Source of the DNA: an uncultured Thermogutta sp.
GTDB lineage: Bacteria; Planctomycetota; Planctomycetia; Pirellulales; Thermoguttaceae
Direction of reading: 5' to 3'
Length of the DNA: 59,851 nucleotides
Assembly (NCBI GenBank): GCA_937128505.1
Contig: CAKZMM010000009.1
Location: forward strand, 1 to 59,851
The position numbers and the translations under genes were made by a program. The notes below the pieces were generated by a model, which ran no database searches, was not told the DNA's origin, and worked only from the letters and a program-made list of their open reading frames with translations. Numbering within the stretch: position 1 is the stretch's first letter; each line of letters starts with the position of its first letter. Shown one piece after another: positions 54,442-59,851 of the stretch.

Positions 54442-54810
54442 AGAAAGGGCGATTGCCGGCACGATCCTGGCTTTGTTCTGCATTGCCCTCAAACCATCCA
54501 ATCTGTGCAGCTTGCTCATTTCATCGTTAGAGGGCTTCGCTATTTTTTTCCTGGACTGTACACGTTTTTCGACTCCGATCCTTCACTCACGGGAAGTAGC
54601 CATCCATCGGAACCAATGGAACGCTCCTTTCAACTATCTCCTGCAGCACAAGTGCGTATCTTCTTCTCCGGAGCATGAATTCGAGGAGACCTCGCTCATC
54701 CTTTGAATTCATCCTTTGAATATCTTCCGAAGCAAGAGCATATCTCCCGCCGGAGGCGCAATGCGGCTTGTCGCACCCGGGCTCCGCTTCCCCAAATCTC
54801 CACGGCATCT

Positions 54811-54898
54811 CTTCCCGTTGCCTGGATGGACGGAGGTTGTTGGCGACGCCGAAACGCGAGCGATTGTTCCTCTCCCCGTTGCCCGGGTGGACGGAGGC
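54811..54898. repeat. 27-bp direct repeat pair, period 61
   Basis: CTTCCCGTTGCCTGGATGGA CGGAGGT (54811-54837) and CTCCCCGTTGCCCGGGTGGA CGGAGGC (54872-54898) match at most positions. Confidence 0.75.
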
Positions 54899-55031
54899 CT
54901 AAACTCATCTCCTAGAAAGCTTCCCGAAGTGAAAGCAAGAGCTTGCAAAAGCCCGCGACCTCCGAAATTACGGGCAAAACAATTGCCAAGGCAGGCGGCC
55001 CAACTTTTTCGCTAAAGTTTCCCTGTTCCAT

Positions 55032-55080
55032 GAACCGACAACTAGGCGAACCGCCGAGAACCGACAACTAAGGGAACCGC
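55032..55080. repeat. 23-bp direct repeat pair, period 26
   Basis: GAACCGACAACTAGGCGAAC CGC (55032) and GAACCGACAACTAAGGGAAC CGC (55058) differ at two bases. Confidence 0.8.
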
Positions 55081-55483
55081 GAATTAGACTGACTCACTTT
55101 GAAGGTTCACGTTGACTTTGGCGGTTTCCGAGACGCAATTGGTGTTGCTCCGCTTCGGCGGCACTTTTCCTACTCTTATAGTTCCTTTTGTTTATCTAGT
55201 TAGTTTTATTCGTCCTACTACTTTTTTTCATCCTACGTTCGACGCCTGCTCCTAAAGGGGGTTTGAAGTAAAGAAACGAACGAACCCCACGGCTTTGTCC
55301 GATCGCGATCCCGGGGGTTTGTGCCCGGGTTTTGTCGGCGGGATTGCGCGGCCGATCACCTGTAGAAACGTATCGTGAAGAAAACTTTTCAACCGAGCTT
55401 TTCCCAGCGAAGTGGCCTTGGCCGGCTCCTCCCCATCGCTCGGGGCCGACAGGTCGACTCAGTAACTCGAGGAGTGATTGTTC

Positions 55484-56041
55484 ATGTTCCTTAGGATCTT
55501 CGGTTGGCTTCGGTTTGCCTGGCAACAAACGGTCTTGGCAGCCGATGCCCTCAACGGGCCGCATTCCCCTAAGCACTTGGCGTGGGGATTCATCCTCGGA
55601 ATGCTTCTGGGACTTGTTCCGAAGGACAATCTCACGGCGGTGATCCTCGGGCTACTCCTCCTGGTTCTGGAGGTAAATCTCTCGGCCGGACTTGTGGCTT
55701 CCTCAATTTTTTCGCTAGTCGCACCGTGGATCGATCCCCTGGCTCACCGCCTGGGGTATTGGCTTCTGACATGGCCCGTGCTCCAGCCTTTTTGGAGTGC
55801 GATTTATCAGTGGCCGCTTGTCCCCTGGCTTAAATGGCATAATACGGTAGTACTCGGGAGCTTGCTGGTGGGGTTGTGGCTGGCTTATCCGGCCTTTGTG
55901 ATCGTTCAGCGGATCGCCCAGCGATGGGGCCCGACTCGCGCGGCAGCCGATCTTGGCCCGGCAAGCACCTCGAGCCCCCAGCAGTCTGCCCCTGCCGTCG
56001 ACACAGGCCAGTATTCTGCCGCGGGAGGTCCCCTCGTATGA
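55484..56041 (+). CDS. TIGR03546-like integral membrane protein
   Basis: This 185-residue protein reads like the small TIGR03546 membrane family (related to DUF2062): LNGPHSPKHLAWGFILGMLL, GLVPKDNLTAVILGLLLLVL, then further hydrophobic stretches LVASSIFSLVAPWIDPLAHR and VVLGSLLVGLWLAYPAFVIV, and a disordered tail. GAGGAG lies 9 nt before the ATG at 55484. Its stop codon overlaps the start of the next gene (ATGA), so the two are translationally coupled. Family members occur next to TIGR03545 proteins in diverse bacteria with no known function. A shared envelope role is inferred. Confidence 0.85.
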   Translation: MFLRIFGWLRFAWQQTVLAADALNGPHSPKHLAWGFILGMLLGLVPKDNLTAVILGLLLLVLEVNLSAGLVASSIFSLVAPWIDPLAHRLGYWLLTWPVLQPFWSAIYQWPLVPWLKWHNTVVLGSLLVGLWLAYPAFVIVQRIAQRWGPTRAAADLGPASTSSPQQSAPAVDTGQYSAAGGPLV

Positions 56042-57942
56042 AACAGATCATTCGCTGGAAATACGTCCTGCCCCGAGTGCTTATCATCGGTGGTCTGATC
56101 GCTCTCATTTGGTTTGGTCGCAATTGGTTTCTCAAACACCTTCTCATAACGGCCGGCCAAAAGCTCCTGGGGGCGAAACTCGAAATCGGAAGCCTTCAGA
56201 GCTCACCTTTGAGTACAGAGATTCGAATCGATCAACTGGTGGCTGCCCATCCTCGAAAACCTTACACGAATCTTTTCTCAGCCGACCGGATCCAATTGAA
56301 AATGGACCCAAAGGCCTTGTGGGCGGGCCGGTATGTGGTGCGCGAGGCCCGTATTGAAGGGATCCGGGTCGGGACTTCCCGCGGGGATCCCGGGCAATTG
56401 GAGGAGGATGATCTGTGGTTTTGGCTGCCGCCCTTTGACGGGGAAGAACTCGCGGAAGCCTTGCTTAAGCCGCTCGGGAATTTCGTGGAATCACGGATCC
56501 AGCAAGAGCTGGATGCCTTAGAATCGCCCGGGTTAATGAAGGAGCTTTTGGCACGATGGCCCGCCCATTATGCGGAGCTACGCGAGCGTGCCGAATCGCT
56601 GAAAAATCGCGTGGGACACCTCAAGTCGCTCGCCAAAGCGTTCGAAGAGTCCACCAAAAAGCCCAACCGCAACCCCGCAGAAATCCTTGCCAATTGGCAA
56701 CACCTGATCGACGAATTGGGGGCCACTTATTCCGAACTGCAATGGGTCCGCCAACGCCTTGAGCAGTTGCCGGGGGAGGTCCGTTATGATGTAAATCGCG
56801 TGCTTGCCGCGAAAGATCGGGATTTGGCGCACATCCAGCAGCGGGTCCAACGCTTCGCCGAACATCCGGAAAGGCTTGCGGAATTCTTGGTAGGGCCGGA
56901 GGTCGCGGAACTTTTGGTCCAACTCAAGCAGTGGGTGCTTTGGGTGCGGGAGTACCTCCCCTACTTAGCCCTCCCCAGTCCTGAACGATCCCGCGGGATC
57001 GATATCGTACCTGTGAGAATATCCCGGGAGCCCAAGTGGGCCATCGAGCTGGCCCGGCTTCAGGGGGAGGCAAAGCTGGGAGATTACTTTTTCCGGTATT
57101 CCGGGGAGATGACGGGACTTTGCTCCGAGCCAGAGCTCGCCAATAAGCCGCTTGAGCTTGAGCTTGCGATCGCCGGTCCAGTGCAACTCCAGGCAACGGC
57201 AGTGCGACGTTTCTCCGGCCCGCAAACCGAAGATGAAATCACCGTTTCGTGCGGTGATTGGGCAGTCCGTGAGCGAACTTTCGGTAAGCCTGAGAAATTC
57301 GCCCTCACCCTCTCCGGAGGTCGGGGGCACGTTTGGGTCCGCGTTCGCCGCTCATCCCAGGGGACATTCGGAGAGATCCTCTGGCAGCAAACCCCGGTGA
57401 AGTTGGCTCTAAGTTGGCCTAGGGCCAACGAAAGGGCGTGGATTGCGGAAAGTCTCCGGCATGCTTTGGCAAACATTTCGGAGCTCCGGGTAGCTGCCCG
57501 GTGGCAAAGGGAGGGAGACGAGCTTGATTGGAAGCTCGAAAGCAATCTGGAACCTCAGTTGGCCAGTGCGTTTGAAGCGGTTGCAAGATCGGCTCTCGAG
57601 CAACAACGAATGGAATTAATCCAGGCACTGGAAAAGCGATTAGCGAAGCAACTCAGCGAGTTTGAAGTCATCCTCACTTTGGCCCAACGTGAAATCTTGA
57701 CCCGACTCGATTTCGGCGAGCAGGGACTTGCGGAACTTCGGCCACTGCTTGCACGCGGACCGGCTGGCGGTCTCCCCATTTTGCCACGGGGGAGGGAGTC
57801 GCTATCGCCGTTTTTGGAGGCTGCCGCCGCAGCAGGCCTGCCGCTCCTCGAAAAATCCGTTCCCGTGCCTGGCGGGCTGCCATTGCCGTTTCCAACCCCC
57901 CCCAATTCTCTCGCCACACCGGAGGAAAAGCGCCGGTTCTGA
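56038..57942 (+). CDS. TIGR03545-like AsmA-type membrane-anchored protein
   Basis: This 634-residue protein has one N-terminal membrane segment (VLPRVLIIGGLIALIWFGRN, about 11-30) and a periplasmic region. Its first part (LGAKLEIGSLQSSPLSTEIR, NLFSADRIQLKMDPKALWAG, YVVREARIEGIRVGT) looks like the AsmA/TamB-type beta strands of lipid-transport and outer-membrane proteins. A long helical middle (about 150-310, Glu/Leu-rich, LARWPAHYAELRERAESLKN) may be a coiled coil, followed by another beta-rich part and a Pro-rich C-terminus. GGAGG lies 9 nt before the ATG, inside the end of the upstream gene. Paired with the TIGR03546-like gene, it may bridge membranes or move lipid; that is inference. Confidence 0.85.
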   Translation: MKQIIRWKYVLPRVLIIGGLIALIWFGRNWFLKHLLITAGQKLLGAKLEIGSLQSSPLSTEIRIDQLVAAHPRKPYTNLFSADRIQLKMDPKALWAGRYVVREARIEGIRVGTSRGDPGQLEEDDLWFWLPPFDGEELAEALLKPLGNFVESRIQQELDALESPGLMKELLARWPAHYAELRERAESLKNRVGHLKSLAKAFEESTKKPNRNPAEILANWQHLIDELGATYSELQWVRQRLEQLPGEVRYDVNRVLAAKDRDLAHIQQRVQRFAEHPERLAEFLVGPEVAELLVQLKQWVLWVREYLPYLALPSPERSRGIDIVPVRISREPKWAIELARLQGEAKLGDYFFRYSGEMTGLCSEPELANKPLELELAIAGPVQLQATAVRRFSGPQTEDEITVSCGDWAVRERTFGKPEKFALTLSGGRGHVWVRVRRSSQGTFGEILWQQTPVKLALSWPRANERAWIAESLRHALANISELRVAARWQREGDELDWKLESNLEPQLASAFEAVARSALEQQRMELIQALEKRLAKQLSEFEVILTLAQREILTRLDFGEQGLAELRPLLARGPAGGLPILPRGRESLSPFLEAAAAAGLPLLEKSVPVPGGLPLPFPTPPNSLATPEEKRRF

Positions 57943-58147
57943 CGCCCGTATCACTCCCGATACCTTTCCTCCAAGCCAAGGGACAAACGACCAACCAGTC
58001 TCCGCCGGGCGAAGGCTTGCGGCACCTTCAGGTGAAGCAAAGCCGCGGATCAAGAAGATCATCCTCGGCCAATTGCGACAAAGTCATCTCCGGCGAAATG
58101 CTGCCACAAGGGGCGGAAGCGCCCCGAGGCAGTCGGGCCCTGAGCCC

Positions 58148-58762
58148 TCAAGCGACCACCGCGGGCGAGGAGGCCATGGAGGCAATAATGGGGGCTGCGA
58201 AGACCTCGGAGGCCGGCTGGTCATCGCTTGAGGAGCGCGGTGAGGCAAAGGGATTTAAAAACTCGTCAATAGGCCGGGCCATCGATCGGAAGAGCCGAGC
58301 CGGAACAGCCACCGTCCCCCAACGCGGCGAAATCCCCCGAGCTGCCGCCGCGTACTGGGCAAGTGGTAGCCCGAAAAACGCGTAAAGGCGATCTTGAAAC
58401 GGGAAGAGTCGGGCCGGCTCCAACGGCAAACGTGGACCGGTGACCAGGTAGGCAAAAGCGAATAGTCCGCAGAATTGTTGGCCGAAAAGCCGTTCCCACT
58501 CGGCCAACCCCCGAAGGTCCTCGAGCGTGGACCAATTGGTCCAATATCGCTTGTGATGACCACCTCCTGGAAATCGCCGTCCCTTGACATCGACCAGCCA
58601 TCCGGAGCCATTCCCCGCCGCCACGATGAAGTCGAGGCTTTTCAGACTTTGGCCGGCTATGCGGAGGGTTCGCTTGGCTTCATCTACCGCCACGTACGGG
58701 ATGCCGAAGTGCTGGAGATAAGCTTCAAAGGCCGCCTCGTAGGGATTAGCACGGTTGGCCAT
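58148..58762 (-). CDS. HYExAFE-family protein with PD-(D/E)xK-like residues
   Basis: This 204-residue soluble protein opens with the family motif variant NPYEAAFEAYL (residues 6-16), in which the usual His is Pro. Spaced acidic residues follow: Glu9, Asp44 in SLDFIV, and Asp58 with Lys60 in WLVDVKGRRF. Their order E...D...DxK is the layout of PD-(D/E)xK nucleases, so a restriction- or repair-type nuclease core is plausible. The C-terminal 50 residues are Ser/Ala-rich and probably disordered. AGGG lies 7 nt before the ATG. It has no obvious partner gene. The family has no assigned function, and nuclease activity is inference. Confidence 0.83.
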   Translation of the reverse strand: MANRANPYEAAFEAYLQHFGIPYVAVDEAKRTLRIAGQSLKSLDFIVAAGNGSGWLVDVKGRRFPGGGHHKRYWTNWSTLEDLRGLAEWERLFGQQFCGLFAFAYLVTGPRLPLEPARLFPFQDRLYAFFGLPLAQYAAAARGISPRWGTVAVPARLFRSMARPIDEFLNPFASPRSSSDDQPASEVFAAPIIASMASSPAVVA

Positions 58763-59851
58763 GGGTTCGCCCTGGGTCTGATCGGAAAGGGATTCTCCGC
58801 CGAAAGCACGTCGCTTTCACTGGGTCAGCCCGGCCCAAATTCCGCAAAAACGCTTAGGCTTGCCGTATCAACAAGTAGCCTTACCGAATCAAAAGGTTTG
58901 CAACACCATTAACGGCTCAATTGGGCAGGTAATCTTTTTTTCTTTTGTGCTCGCACGTGATCACGTCCGGGTAGCACCGCTGGGCAAACGGAGGCTTATG
59001 CACCGAAACTGACTTCATTAATATCAGCAAAACGTGCCCTGGAAAAGGTGTAAGAATCTTAAAATATCCAAAGTTTTCTCAACATTTGCCTTAGGAGAAC
59101 ACAAGGCTTTGACCAAACAAAATCACCAAAAAACACTATTGTTATTATATTAGAAACCATTGTGGGTCTTGCGTCTACGAGTTTAAGCTTTCGCCATCCG
59201 CAAAATTTCGGCAAAATTTTCAATTTAGGTTGACTGATTGAAAAGGCAAAGAATCAACGTAAGATATAGTGACTGTACAAAAAGCTAAATATCTGCGGAA
59301 ACCGCTAAATTTGGTTGGCCGATGGGCCACTTCGGTCGAAAACTTGGTTATAGGCTCCCCGCAGTGGGTGGGCCTCGCGCATGAAGTGCGAAAAACCCTC
59401 GCTTGCCTCGGCATTGGGAGGAGCTTGCCGGGGGCGTCCGATCTATGACGTATTACACGGCGTTTAACCCTGCGATAGGTGGTAGCATCAACGGGCGGTT
59501 TGAACACGCCCAAGCCGCGGTTTCCTAGAACTAGATCTCTAATGTAAAGAACCTACACACCCACAGGGTCAGTTCGCTTGATTTCGGAAATCGGGTTTTA
59601 GCAAATCTTGGTGTCATTGAGAGCTTTCGGTACGCGAACCAGGCATTCCCCGGTACCATTCAAAGGTGTACAAGGGTCTCAGAGGGCTGGCTTAAAAGCC
59701 TAACGAAACGAAGCCTTAAGTTTCGATGGAAGTTGGCTCGAACCCCGAAAGCACCCCAAAAAGGGAGTTTGTAGCGAAAATATCGGATTGGTAGACTTGC
59801 CTTTCCCTCACGGAGACCTCGCGTAGCCTTTCGCGGAATATAGCGGAATAT
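58763..59851. other. Non-coding end of the window, about 1.1 kb
   Basis: No credible gene. Short tandem repeats occur: GCAAAATTTCG / GCAAAATTTTC at 59200 and 59211, and GCGGAATAT at 59833 and 59843. No tRNA is found; the TCGAACCCC near 59738 lacks the other arms. Confidence 0.5.

Larger units (their letters stand above)
53609..55483. other. Long non-coding region, about 1.9 kb, rich in direct repeats
   Basis: No credible gene. At least five repeat sets lie here: 53853/53876 (period 23), 54297-54441 (period 62), TCCTTTGAAT near 54699 and 54711, 54811/54872 (period 61) and 55032/55058 (period 26). It is the densest repeat region in the window. Confidence 0.6.

Overview
The window looks like chromosome of a Planctomycetota bacterium (inferred, no rRNA seen). 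The evidence is a set of families typical of that phylum: a DUF1559 prepilin-like protein with an exact H-X9-DG motif, an HYExAFE protein, DUF1080 and neutral-ceramidase-like proteins, a sulfatase homologue, a hydrazine-synthase-alpha-like diheme protein, a TIGR03545/TIGR03546 pair, FloA, and LL-diaminopimelate aminotransferase. Coding density is low: my gene calls cover only about 62% of the window. No rRNA, tRNA, complete insertion sequence, prophage or credible CRISPR array was seen.

Layout. 1-6.5 kb, mainly minus strand: a 35-residue histone-tail-like protein, then a molybdate/tungstate-type ABC importer (ATPase, permease, and a binding protein made of two fused ModA-like domains), then a DUF1080 protein. 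6.5-14 kb: a broken WD40 gene, a ceramidase-like exported enzyme and a 1494-residue fusion of an amidotransferase-like domain, beta-propeller, two-CxxCH heme region and formylglycine-generating-enzyme-like domain. 15-21.9 kb: a small zinc ribbon protein, a minisatellite, a membrane-anchored flavodoxin, FloA, a dynamin-like GTPase and a thioredoxin-like protein. 23-29 kb: a sugar isomerase-like TIM barrel, a sulfatase homologue that has lost its catalytic motifs, an SDR and DapL. 31-39 kb: an FHA protein, TsaE, a BON-domain exported protein, a lipoprotein and a 1310-residue secretin. 40-48 kb: a nucleotidyltransferase, a GT-C membrane glycosyltransferase, the DUF1559 gene with a strong promoter and hairpin-rich leader, and a transthyretin-like lipoprotein. 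48-59 kb: a translationally coupled DUF3592/arrestin-like pair, a DEDDy exonuclease, unknown proteins, the TIGR03546/TIGR03545 pair and HYExAFE.

Themes. Many genes act at the envelope (secretin and lipoprotein, flotillin and dynamin, GT-C, DUF1559, exported enzymes). The most unusual features are the HzsA-like/FGE-like fusion, the tandem ModA, the degenerate sulfatase, and the non-coding DNA. Nearly every long gap carries adjacent imperfect direct repeats with periods of 9-31 bp, and four places carry duplications with a period close to 61 bp. All family assignments come from reading motifs by eye; no database search was run.
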